A stretch of 31,022 bases of DNA, taken from contig JAFRMI010000006.1 in assembly GCA_017430765.1 (NCBI GenBank), forward strand, positions 1 to 31,022, in the 5' to 3' direction. This DNA is from Lachnospiraceae bacterium. GTDB lineage: Bacteria; Bacillota_A; Clostridia; Lachnospirales; Lachnospiraceae. The notes beneath the pieces were generated by a model that saw only the letters and a program-made list of their open reading frames with translations, had not been told where the DNA came from and did not search any database. The position numbers were made by a program, and so were the translations under genes. Of this stretch, positions 1-7,021 are shown in pieces. Position 1 is the stretch's first letter. Every line of letters starts with the position of its first letter.

Positions 1-17
1 AGCCATAAATACCGCCT

Positions 18-53
18 CATCTATTCGTTAAACTGCTGTTTGGCGAATAGATG
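18..53. other. Long inverted repeat / hairpin at left edge
   Basis: A 10-bp perfect inverted repeat (18-27 with 44-53) encloses a second arm (28-33 with 38-43) around a 4-base loop at 34-37. Read as plus-strand RNA it forms a continuous 16-bp stem with two G-U pairs. Read as minus-strand RNA it has two C-A mismatches. No U-tract follows on either strand, so it is not a standard intrinsic terminator. On the minus strand it is followed by a Shine-Dalgarno-like GAGGCGG and an ATG at 6-4, which could be the start of a gene leaving the window, but only two codons are visible. Confidence 0.6.
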
Positions 54-77
54 GATCCGGAAAGGTTTAATTTTGCA

Positions 78-1391
78 CTATTTCAGGACTTTCACTTTGC
101 ATGTTGAAAGCAGATGTCCGTCTCTCGTCCGTGCTTTTATGATACAGGTTCCTTTGCCTTTCGCCTCCACGAGCCCTTTCTTTACAGTTGCGACTTTCGA
201 ATCGCTGGAAATCCAGTAGATCTTCCGGTCTGTAGCGTTTGCAGGTTTGATAACGGCTTTCAGCTTAAAGGAACGCCTGGTACCCAGACGGATCGATTTT
301 TTACTGAGACGGATCTTTTTCACCGGAATTCCGGTGACGACTTTGCACGTAACATCGAGACCGTTGCTCGCGGTTGCGGTGATCACTGCCCTGCCCGCCC
401 GCTTTGCCTTGATGACACCTTTCTTACTAACTGAAACAACTGAAGGATTGGAGGATTTCCAGCGGACTTTTTTATTGTAGGCGTTGTCGGGGAATATGGT
501 TGCCTCAAGGGAGTACTTCTGACCTTTCCGAAGAACTTTCTTCGCCGTATTAAGAGAAATCATGAACACAGGAACGTTCTCAACGGTGATCCGGCACCGG
601 GCATACTGCTGTGTTCCTGTCACTCTCACGGTGATAACCGAACTGCCCTTCTTAAGCCCCGTTACATTTCCCGAAGCGTCGACGCTGGCAACTGTCGGAT
701 CCGAAGACGTGTATGTAAGCCGTGACCGGTCAACAGACGCGGGTTCCAGTTTTGCATCCAGAGAAAGTGTCTCTCCTTTGTATACTACATCTTCCGTCCT
801 TGGAAGCCTGAGTCTGATCTCCGGGACGCTGTAGACAACCACGGGGTCTGTCCGGTACCAGAAACCCAGTCCGCGCAGAGGCTGCTGGGAGCGAATGAAT
901 GTATTGGATCCGCAGTCGTAGCGGTCCGCAGTCATCGTACTCGTATTGAAATCACTTGCCAGTACAAAGACATGTGAAGGATACGGGTGCTTGATGGGGT
1001 CCGTGGTTTTATGCCAGACAAGCATGATGGACCCGGCTTTCGCATATTCGAGCGACGTACTGCGCTCGAATCCCCACGCCGACAGATAGTGATCGATATT
1101 TACGATGGTAATGCCGCCTTTGGGCTGATCTGTAAAGCCGAGGTTATACAGGGCTTTTGAGACCAGTCTGTCGCAGGCGATCTTCCCGTCGGTGGTCGGG
1201 TTTACGGCGGTTGAATGGCCGTATTCGTAACCGTGTGTGCGGGCATATTCCTGTACAGCAGCCACTTCTTTTAAAAAGCCGGCGACTGTCAGCTGATCCG
1301 CTGTTTTTGCATATACGCTGCGGGAAAAGGCACATCCCAAAAGAAGGATAAACAAGATTGCCCGTATCTTCCATTTGATTATCTTACCCAT
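78..1391 (-). CDS. Secreted protein: putative papain-like domain plus three Big_2 Ig-like domains
   Basis: About 437 residues from the ATG at 1391. That start has AGAGG four bases upstream and opens directly on a signal peptide (basic MGKIIKWKIR, hydrophobic core, likely cleavage after SVYA). A longer reading from a TTG at 1454 adds 21 residues without signal-peptide character. Residues about 30-170 resemble a divergent NlpC/P60 or CHAP-like papain fold, with Cys73 in ACDRLVSKAL and His140 in SHVFVLAS as the candidate catalytic pair. Three bacterial Ig-like Big_2 repeats follow at about 189-271, 275-354 and 355-437, each with the SSD/SSN...V.SV core and a KG/KAKGKG turn. There is no LPXTG or membrane anchor, so it is probably released or bound to the wall through the basic Ig domains. 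Secretion and the Ig domains are well supported. Peptidase or amidase activity is inferred from two residues and their spacing. Confidence 0.8.
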   Translation of the reverse strand: MGKIIKWKIRAILFILLLGCAFSRSVYAKTADQLTVAGFLKEVAAVQEYARTHGYEYGHSTAVNPTTDGKIACDRLVSKALYNLGFTDQPKGGITIVNIDHYLSAWGFERSTSLEYAKAGSIMLVWHKTTDPIKHPYPSHVFVLASDFNTSTMTADRYDCGSNTFIRSQQPLRGLGFWYRTDPVVVYSVPEIRLRLPRTEDVVYKGETLSLDAKLEPASVDRSRLTYTSSDPTVASVDASGNVTGLKKGSSVITVRVTGTQQYARCRITVENVPVFMISLNTAKKVLRKGQKYSLEATIFPDNAYNKKVRWKSSNPSVVSVSKKGVIKAKRAGRAVITATASNGLDVTCKVVTGIPVKKIRLSKKSIRLGTRRSFKLKAVIKPANATDRKIYWISSDSKVATVKKGLVEAKGKGTCIIKARTRDGHLLSTCKVKVLK

Positions 1392-1461
1392 AAGACCTCT
1401 GTTATTCTGCCTGATCCGGACTGTGCTCCAGGGACTCTGATGAATCCGGAACAAACAAACA

Positions 1462-1475
1462 GCTCTGTACAGAGC
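1462..1475. promoter_or_regulatory. 14-bp perfect palindrome in the 5' leader of the Big_2 gene
   Basis: GCTCTGTACAGAGC is a perfect palindrome. It overlaps by one base a second palindrome, CAGATCTG (1475-1482), and is flanked by ACAG/CTGT arms on the minus strand. It lies between the predicted transcription start (about 1526) and the ATG at 1391, where a repressor site or a small hairpin could act. No regulator can be named. Confidence 0.35.
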
Positions 1476-1532
1476 AGATCTGTATTTCCTAAGATGTTAC
1501 AAAACTATTTCGCATAGTCACAATTATTTAAT

Positions 1533-1561
1533 ATTTTAGCATATCCGGGAGTTTTTGAGAA
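1533..1561 (-). promoter_or_regulatory. Predicted promoter of the Big_2 gene (extended -10)
   Basis: On the minus strand, TTCTCA (1556-1561) is separated by 17 bases from TAAAAT (1533-1538). A TG one base before the -10 makes it an extended -10 element. The transcript would start near 1526 and have a leader of about 135 bases. The 300-base stretch from 1392 to 1691 otherwise holds only the palindrome at 1462-1482, AT-rich sequence and the upstream terminator. I see no small gene in it. Confidence 0.5.
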
Positions 1562-1651
1562 GGCTGGCTCTAAAAATACAGAGACGATATGAAATAATTA
1601 TTATCTAGGCAAGCGGTCTTCAATGGAGTATTTTATTTGAATACCCTATGT

Positions 1652-1680
1652 AAAAAGAAAAGCCGGCTCATACGGCCGGC
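1652..1680 (-). terminator. Rho-independent terminator after the fibronectin-III-like gene
   Basis: On the minus strand two GCCGGC arms (1675-1680 and 1662-1667) enclose a 7-base loop and are followed at once by TTTTCTTTTT (1661-1652). It starts 11 bases past the stop codon of the gene ending at 1692, and separates that unit from the Big_2 gene's own promoter. Confidence 0.85.
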
Positions 1681-1691
1681 CCTCTTTAAAA

Positions 1692-2678
1692 CTATGCTGT
1701 TTTGCTCTTATAAGATAAATATGCTTTCTTATTATGCAGACTCTTATATGTCTTCCTTCCCTGTTTGCAATAAGCCACTACATAGAAATAATACTCATTG
1801 CCATTCTTTCTCTCAAAAGCCTTCCCTTTATACTTTTCAGCGAGAGCTGTCGTCTTAGTCCCTTTCTTAATTGAAGCGACACAGCGGAATCCTCTGTTAG
1901 ACTTTGTCGATGCATAGAGCTTGTATCCGGTCGCTCCTTTTACTTTCCTCCACTGGACTTTCAGTTTACCGTCCTCTGTCACAGTCGCTGCCTTGATCTT
2001 CGGCTGCGGGACGAGTGTGTACTCAGCCCATGGGCCGGGGAAAACCTCTTTTTTTTCGTCCGTGATCATCAGTGCACGGACTTCCAGCTTATAGACCTGA
2101 TTATACTTGAGCTTTTTTGTAATAATTGTAAGCGAGTCCTTGGAAGATCCTTTTTCCGTGATCTTTCCCGCGTAATTGCGCACTCTCCACTCGATGCCGT
2201 TCACGGTCGATTTGTACGGGTTTTTAAGACACACCAGCTTTGCTTTCTTATAGTTTTTAGACCAGCTGTAAACCTTAAATCCGGTCAGCTTTCCGGGCAG
2301 CGTGCCTGCGATGATTTCATCGATCTGCTGATCAGTTTCGTACTCGCCCGTCCTATTATTGTAACTGCGGATCCCGTTCGCAGAAACAACGACGATCAGA
2401 CGTGTGGGCGCTTTTAATCCTTCAATCGTATACGTCGTTTTCGTGCCTAATTTGACTAAATTCTCTTTCTGCTTCACATCTTCAACCGATTTTGCGTAGA
2501 TCAGGCTGTAGGATGTGGCATCTTCGACTTCGTCCCAGGAAACAGTGATGGAATTCTCTGTTGCCCCAGTCTGATGCAAATTAAATGTGTTCGCAGCCTG
2601 AACAGGCAGACATCGCACGTGCAATACGGCAAAAATCAGCCCGAGCAGCATTGCGGCAGTAAGTATCTGTTTTTTCAT
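1692..2678 (-). CDS. Secreted fibronectin type III-like repeat protein
   Basis: 328 residues. The N-terminus is a clear signal peptide (MKKQ, hydrophobic core, likely cleavage after PVQA). The mature part is lysine-rich and looks like three beta-sandwich modules. The first (about 30-110) has the Fn3 pattern SITVSWDEVEDATSYSLIY. The middle one (about 130-210) is weaker. The third (about 228-320) has KLKVQWRKVKGATGYKLY, a motif common in cell-surface proteins of Clostridia. There is no catalytic motif, sortase signal or transmembrane anchor, so an adhesive or matrix role outside the cell is the most that can be inferred. The ATG at 2678 is preceded by two copies of TAGGAGA. The gene has its own promoter (2784-2812) and terminator (1652-1680), so it is probably monocistronic. 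Confidence 0.8.
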   Translation of the reverse strand: MKKQILTAAMLLGLIFAVLHVRCLPVQAANTFNLHQTGATENSITVSWDEVEDATSYSLIYAKSVEDVKQKENLVKLGTKTTYTIEGLKAPTRLIVVVSANGIRSYNNRTGEYETDQQIDEIIAGTLPGKLTGFKVYSWSKNYKKAKLVCLKNPYKSTVNGIEWRVRNYAGKITEKGSSKDSLTIITKKLKYNQVYKLEVRALMITDEKKEVFPGPWAEYTLVPQPKIKAATVTEDGKLKVQWRKVKGATGYKLYASTKSNRGFRCVASIKKGTKTTALAEKYKGKAFERKNGNEYYFYVVAYCKQGRKTYKSLHNKKAYLSYKSKTA

Positions 2679-2783
2679 CTTCTCCTATCTCTCCTATGTG
2701 CCGGGTCGTCCGGTATCAGAAGTCAATACATATTTATACAGAATTGATTTCGGAAAATGATCTGTGAATTTAAAGCAAACACC

Positions 2784-2812
2784 ATTATAGCGGTTCAGAT
2801 GAAAAAGAACAA
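2784..2812 (-). promoter_or_regulatory. Predicted promoter of the fibronectin-III-like gene
   Basis: TTGTTC (2807-2812), a 17-base spacer and a perfect TATAAT (2784-2789) on the minus strand give a start near 2777 and a leader of about 100 bases. It falls in the 168-base gap after the AI-2E-family gene. No convincing terminator for that upstream gene is visible in the gap. Confidence 0.65.
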
Positions 2813-2846
2813 CGGGGAATAAACGGAATTACCAAAGATTTCACAT

Positions 2847-4721
2847 TTACGAGAGCACTTTGGGATCGATCCACTCTCTCTCCTCTTCCGTCCGTGTAAT
2901 ATAGATGTCATCAGACTGCTTTTCTGAAGCCGGCTTGTCCACCTGCCGTTCTGCAGAGGTTTGTTCTTTTATAATTTGCTCAGCCGTATACCGTTCATCC
3001 GGAATTGGTTCTGCCGAAAAATATTCGTCCGCCTGCAGCTCCGCATTGTTCTGTGCAGGCGTATTATGTTCCCATGTCTTCCGCTCGGAATCCATCGGCC
3101 CGGCCTGAGCGTTATCACCGGTTTCCTGCTCCGGCAGCTTCTGTGCAGTCGGTTCCTGTTCTGCCAGCTTCTGTGCAGTCGGTTCCTGTTCTGTCAGATT
3201 CTGTGCAGCCCGTTCCTGTTCTGCCAGCTTCTGTGCAGTCGGTTCCTGTTCTGTCAGATTCTGTGCAGCCTGTTCCTGTTCTGCCAGCTTCTGTGCGGCC
3301 AGTTTCTGCTCTTCCATCTTCTTTTTCAGGATAAAGTAGGTTCCGTCAATGACAGCATCTTCCCTGTCGATGTCTGCCATGGTTCTCTCCCAGCTGTATT
3401 CCCGGAGCGGCTCGTCAAAAGAACGGACGATGTCATCGCGATACCGGATCCAGTCATAGAGGCTCATGTCCTCTTTGGTAAAGTTCAGGGGAATTACTTC
3501 TCCTGTGATTGGGTTGATCTCCTGAAGATTATGATAGGAATTGAGGTCGCCGGGAAGCTTCCGTTCACGCATACGGTGCAGGACATGTCCCTGAATAAAC
3601 GCGGATATGACTGCCGCGAGCGGCACGCCGACCAGCATGCCGGGCACGCCCAGAACGCCTCCTCCGATCAGGATCGCAAGGATGACCATGAAGCTGGAAA
3701 CACCGACGGAACTGCCAAGGATACGCGGTCCGAGGAAATTGCCGTCAAACTGCTGGAGAACGACAATAAAGATGACAAAGATCAGGGCTTTCACGGGACT
3801 GACGACGAAAATCAGAAGTGTTGCCGGAATCGCTCCGATAAAAGGGCCGAAGAAGGGGATCAGGTTGGTCACCCCGATAAAGACCGAGATCAGAACCAGG
3901 TACGGCATATTGAGAAGCCCGCAGCAGAAATAGCAAATGATACCGATGATCACGGAATCAATAAGTTTTCCAACGAAGAAACCACCGAATTTCTCATCCA
4001 TAAACCGGATATTAAACAGGATTCGGTTTCCCGTTTTTACAGGAAAGATCGAATAAATGATTCTCCGGAATCTGGCCAGAAGGACTTCTTTGGAGACAAG
4101 AATATACATCGAGATAATCATGCCGAGGAAGAAATTCTTCAGAAATGCGACGAAGGACATCACGCCGGATCTGAGGTTGTCGGCAATGGAATCAATTCTC
4201 GGATTCAGATTGGACAGCAGCCACTCCTGGATCTTTATCGCGTACTCGCTGATCATCGCCGTCGTCTGTTCGTCCAGTTCCTGGTTGATATGGAGATACG
4301 TGTCAATAAAGTGGTTAATGTTGTTCGCGTAATTCTGGAAGTTATAGATGATGTTCCGTACACTGCGGACAAGTTCCGGCATAATCGTCGAGATCAGTCC
4401 GTAGATTATCAGAATCAATATCAACAGCGAAAGAACCACACAGGTGAGGCGGACTGATTTTTTCCACTTGAAACCCGGTTTTACACCGAATCGGTGCAGG
4501 AGTTTGTATGCTGCATTTTCAATGACTGTCTCCTGCGGATTCAGGATATACGCGATAAAGAATCCGTAGATGACCGGATTCAGAACCGTCAGGATCTTAC
4601 TGATGACAGCTCCGAGGGAAGAAGTGCGAAACAGAAGGAAATACAGCAGCATGCTTGCTGCCACCACCAGAAAAGCAGTGATGCCAACCTGTCGGTATTC
4701 TTTACTGTGTTTCCATCTCAT
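2847..4721 (-). CDS. AI-2E family transporter (PerM/YdbI-type) with long repeat-bearing tail
   Basis: 624 residues; the family (PF01594) usually has about 330-400. Residues about 15-390 hold the polytopic membrane region: two N-terminal helices, a third near 78-105, a soluble segment, then a helix cluster with GVTNLIPFFGPFIGAIPA and GGGVLGVPGMLVGVPLAA, both typical of the family. Members export autoinducer-2 or act as ion/H+ antiporters; substrate cannot be told from sequence. The tail (about 400-624) is hydrophilic, Gln/Glu/Ala-rich and probably cytoplasmic. It contains ten-residue repeats of the type QKLAEQEPTA at about 474-534. The ATG at 4721 has AGAAGGA upstream. It lies 50 bases after the rluD-type gene and is probably cotranscribed with it. 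Confidence 0.85.
   Translation of the reverse strand: MRWKHSKEYRQVGITAFLVVAASMLLYFLLFRTSSLGAVISKILTVLNPVIYGFFIAYILNPQETVIENAAYKLLHRFGVKPGFKWKKSVRLTCVVLSLLILILIIYGLISTIMPELVRSVRNIIYNFQNYANNINHFIDTYLHINQELDEQTTAMISEYAIKIQEWLLSNLNPRIDSIADNLRSGVMSFVAFLKNFFLGMIISMYILVSKEVLLARFRRIIYSIFPVKTGNRILFNIRFMDEKFGGFFVGKLIDSVIIGIICYFCCGLLNMPYLVLISVFIGVTNLIPFFGPFIGAIPATLLIFVVSPVKALIFVIFIVVLQQFDGNFLGPRILGSSVGVSSFMVILAILIGGGVLGVPGMLVGVPLAAVISAFIQGHVLHRMRERKLPGDLNSYHNLQEINPITGEVIPLNFTKEDMSLYDWIRYRDDIVRSFDEPLREYSWERTMADIDREDAVIDGTYFILKKKMEEQKLAAQKLAEQEQAAQNLTEQEPTAQKLAEQERAAQNLTEQEPTAQKLAEQEPTAQKLPEQETGDNAQAGPMDSERKTWEHNTPAQNNAELQADEYFSAEPIPDERYTAEQIIKEQTSAERQVDKPASEKQSDDIYITRTEEEREWIDPKVLS
3121..3300 (-). repeat. 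Six in-frame 30-bp tandem repeats
   Basis: Six consecutive 30-bp units (from 3121, 3151, 3181, 3211, 3241 and 3271) share ...TTCCTGTTCTG.CAG.TTCTGTGCAG.C on the plus strand. The last four form two nearly identical 60-bp pairs (3181-3240 and 3241-3300), which suggests recent duplication. They encode ten-residue units alternating between QKLAEQE and QNLTEQE in the tail of the AI-2E-family protein. Repeat length times three matches the codon frame, so unit loss or gain would keep the reading frame. Confidence 0.95.
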
Positions 4722-4771
4722 AGCAAAATCCTTCTTTCATGATGTAACACTAAATATGCGGATGCGCCTGC

Positions 4772-5692
4772 CTATTTCCTTCTGAGCGAATTCAGAAGAT
4801 CCGTATAGTATGCAGGCAGCGGCGCGGTACATTCGATGTATGTTCCCGTCGATGGATGGATGAATCCGATTACCATGGCGTGAAGGGCCTGCCCTTCCAT
4901 GGGAAATGGGCACTTTGAAGGTCCGTAAAGCGGATCACCGACGAGCGGATGCCCAATGGATGCCATATGGACCCGGATCTGATGTGTCCGCCCGGTCTCA
5001 AGAACGAATTCGCAGCTGGTATAGCCGTGGAATCGCTCCAGCACGCGGTAATGTGTGACCGCAGGTTTTCCGCCCTCTCTTACGACAGCCATTTTCTTCC
5101 GGTTCGACGGGCTGCGGCCGATATTGCCCCTCACTGTGCCGGTATCCTCTTTCAGATTCCCATATACGATTCCGCGGTAGCGCCGTGTGATGGTATGATC
5201 TTTTAACTGTTCCGCTATGCTTCGGTGAGCCCGGTCGTTTTTGCACACGATCAGGGCACCGCTGGTATCTTTGTCAATCCGGTGGACGATCCCGGGACGG
5301 GCAACGCCGTTGATGCCGGAAAGATGTTCGCCGCAGTGTGCGAGAATTCCGTTCACAAGCGTGCCGTCCGCGTGCCCCGGCGCGGGGTGAACCGTAAGTC
5401 CTTTCGGTTTATCAACAACCAACACATCTTCGTCTTCATACAAGATGCACAGATCCATGGCCTGCGGGATAATGTCCGCTTCCTCTGTGTCGGGAATTTC
5501 GACCCGAATCTCCTGCCCTGCCTGTATCTTCAGGCTTGCCTTCACAGCTTTCCCGCGAAGTGTCACAAGACCGCCGTCGATCAGTTCCCGGATCCGGCTC
5601 CTGGAAAGATCCGGCATCTTCAAAGCGAGGAACTTATCGATCCGGACATTCTGCCCGTCTTCCTCAACAGCGATTACCCTGTTCTCACTCAT
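4772..5692 (-). CDS. rluD: RluA/RluD family 23S rRNA pseudouridine synthase
   Basis: 306 residues from the ATG at 5692. A longer reading to 5749 would overlap lspA by 65 bases and adds no family-like residues, while the start at 5692 gives an 8-base overlap. An N-terminal S4 RNA-binding domain (about 14-75, RIDKFLALKMPDLSRSRIRELI) is followed by the catalytic domain. It has DKPKGLTVHPAPGH and the signature GIVHRIDKDTSG with catalytic Asp140, then ETGRTHQIRVHMASIGHPLVGD. It isomerises uridines in large-subunit rRNA. Placement directly after lspA is the usual Firmicute order (lspA-rluD/ylyB). Which uridines are modified cannot be read from sequence, so the symbol denotes the subfamily. Confidence 0.93.
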   Translation of the reverse strand: MSENRVIAVEEDGQNVRIDKFLALKMPDLSRSRIRELIDGGLVTLRGKAVKASLKIQAGQEIRVEIPDTEEADIIPQAMDLCILYEDEDVLVVDKPKGLTVHPAPGHADGTLVNGILAHCGEHLSGINGVARPGIVHRIDKDTSGALIVCKNDRAHRSIAEQLKDHTITRRYRGIVYGNLKEDTGTVRGNIGRSPSNRKKMAVVREGGKPAVTHYRVLERFHGYTSCEFVLETGRTHQIRVHMASIGHPLVGDPLYGPSKCPFPMEGQALHAMVIGFIHPSTGTYIECTAPLPAYYTDLLNSLRRK

Positions 5693-6227
5693 CTTTTTTT
5701 GCCGCTCCAAAAAACGAGAAGTCTTCGTCTTTATAATAGAAAATGACAAGTATAAACAGCAGGAATGCGGATATGGTTACATAGATGTCCGCGACATTGA
5801 AGATCGGAAAATCGATCAGCTGAAAATAAAGAAAATCGCGCACATATTCCAGCTTCACGCGATCGATCAGGTTCCCGATCGCCCCTGCGGTCATCAGCAC
5901 ACAGACAAAGCGGATCGGCAGATAGCGCTGTGTCTTAGGAATCCGAATGAGGAAAAAAAGCGCCGCTGCGAGAAAGACTGCAGTAAGGACGAGAAAAAAC
6001 CACCGCTGGTTCTGCAGAATCCCGAATGCGGCTCCCCTGTTTTCCAGATACCGCAGCTGAAATACCCCGCGGATGATATCCACAGGTCCGCCGGCGAGAG
6101 CCCGCTCAGCCCAGATCTTTGTAATCTGGTCAAACACGGTCAGTGCCAAAACGCATACAGCCGTCAGGATCCATCTCCCGAATCTCTTGCTGTTTTCTTT
6201 TTCACCGTTATATAACGCTCTGTCCAT
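5685..6227 (-). CDS. lspA: Lipoprotein signal peptidase (signal peptidase II)
   Basis: 180 residues, four predicted membrane helices (about 18-34, 75-94, 104-121, 148-165). Conserved blocks include DQITK near residue 33, ENRGAAFGI at 62-70, GAIGNLIDR with catalytic Asp122, and FNVADIYV with catalytic Asp147. It cleaves the signal peptide of diacylglyceryl-modified prolipoproteins in the membrane. The ATG at 6227 is the only plausible start: an in-frame stop lies three codons upstream and no early alternative ATG, GTG or TTG is seen. No Shine-Dalgarno precedes it. Instead the sepF terminator ends about nine bases upstream. The next gene starts inside its stop codon region. Confidence 0.95.
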   Translation of the reverse strand: MDRALYNGEKENSKRFGRWILTAVCVLALTVFDQITKIWAERALAGGPVDIIRGVFQLRYLENRGAAFGILQNQRWFFLVLTAVFLAAALFFLIRIPKTQRYLPIRFVCVLMTAGAIGNLIDRVKLEYVRDFLYFQLIDFPIFNVADIYVTISAFLLFILVIFYYKDEDFSFFGAAKKDE

Positions 6228-6235
6228 ATGTTTTT

Positions 6236-6266
6236 AAAAACAGCATCAGATACAATCTGATGCTGT
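6236..6266 (-). terminator. Rho-independent terminator between sepF and lspA
   Basis: A perfect 11-bp stem (6256-6266 with 6240-6250) with a 5-base loop is followed on the minus strand by a run of five T, the first of which is the last stem base, and then five A. It lies 30 bases past the sepF stop and ends only about eight bases before the lspA ATG, so lspA needs read-through or an unseen promoter. Confidence 0.8.
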
Positions 6267-6296
6267 GAAAAGTAGCACTGCCTGGAATTCCGTTAA

Positions 6297-7013
6297 TTAA
6301 TACCCCGACCGCATCGACGGCAGATTGAAAGCACCGTCAAGAATGCTCTGATAGTCACCGGAGATATCCACATCCGCCGGTGTGAGAATGAAGATGTAAC
6401 TTGAAATCTTCTGAAGATTCCCCTCCAGGGAATAACATACACCGCATGTAAAGTCGATCACGCGCTGCGCGATATCCACATCAAGACCTTCCAGATTGAG
6501 AACTACCGTGCAGTTATCCATGAGAGTATCGGCGATTTCTCTCGTATCCTCCATGGATGCCGGACGAACGACATTGACTTCCATGGCCTGAGAAGCGCTT
6601 CGCCTCCTTATGTCGCGCGCTTTGCGCTTACTGGCCTTTCCCGAATCCGTTCTTGTATAGGAACGTTCTCTGTCCGCCGGTCTCGCGGAGTAGCCGACCG
6701 TGTGCGCGCTCTCCGAAACATTGCGGGATTCCGTTCTGGCTTTGGAAGCAGATTTTCTGGAAGAATCCGTCCGTGCCGTTTTTTCAGACTTCGCCGGCTT
6801 TATGAGTTCCTCGCCGTACTCCTCATAATCCTCGTCTTCATCCTCATCATCGAGGCTGAATTTACTGAAAAAACGCTTTCTGGGCTTCGGCTTCACATCT
6901 TCCTCGTCGTCTTCCTCATCCAGAGCATCCTCTTCCTCGTCGAGGAAATCATCGTCTTCGTCAAAATCGTCATTCAACTTGATCGCATTGAGAAATTTAT
7001 CAATAAAGCTCAT
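6297..7013 (-). CDS. sepF: Cell division protein SepF
   Basis: 238 residues, longer than the usual 130-180. Residues 1-13 (MSFIDKFLNAIKL) form the amphipathic membrane-binding helix typical of SepF. A very acidic Asp/Glu-rich linker and a basic Ser/Arg-rich stretch follow, to about 140. The C-terminal SepF domain (about 145-232) has VNVVRPASMEDTREIADTL, NLEGLDVDIAQRVIDF and ISSYIFILTPADVDIS. SepF anchors FtsZ filaments to the membrane at the division site. Its neighbours yggS and lspA fit the Firmicute division cluster. The ribosome binding site (AAGGA, about 13 bases upstream) is distant. The gene ends at the terminator 6236-6266. Confidence 0.95.
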   Translation of the reverse strand: MSFIDKFLNAIKLNDDFDEDDDFLDEEEDALDEEDDEEDVKPKPRKRFFSKFSLDDEDEDEDYEEYGEELIKPAKSEKTARTDSSRKSASKARTESRNVSESAHTVGYSARPADRERSYTRTDSGKASKRKARDIRRRSASQAMEVNVVRPASMEDTREIADTLMDNCTVVLNLEGLDVDIAQRVIDFTCGVCYSLEGNLQKISSYIFILTPADVDISGDYQSILDGAFNLPSMRSGY

Positions 7014-7021
7014 ATGCTTTG

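Noticed and set aside
3121..3300. 30-bp repeats as a CRISPR array
   Set aside because: The units are directly adjacent with no spacers and are in frame inside a coding region.
2961..4457. 498-codon plus-strand frame opposite the AI-2E-family gene
   Set aside because: It shadows a well-supported membrane protein. Its repeats are only the antisense of the tail repeats and it lacks a ribosome binding site.
5693..5749. N-terminal extension of the pseudouridine synthase
   Set aside because: It would overlap lspA by 65 bases and adds residues not found in the family. The ATG at 5692 gives a standard short overlap.
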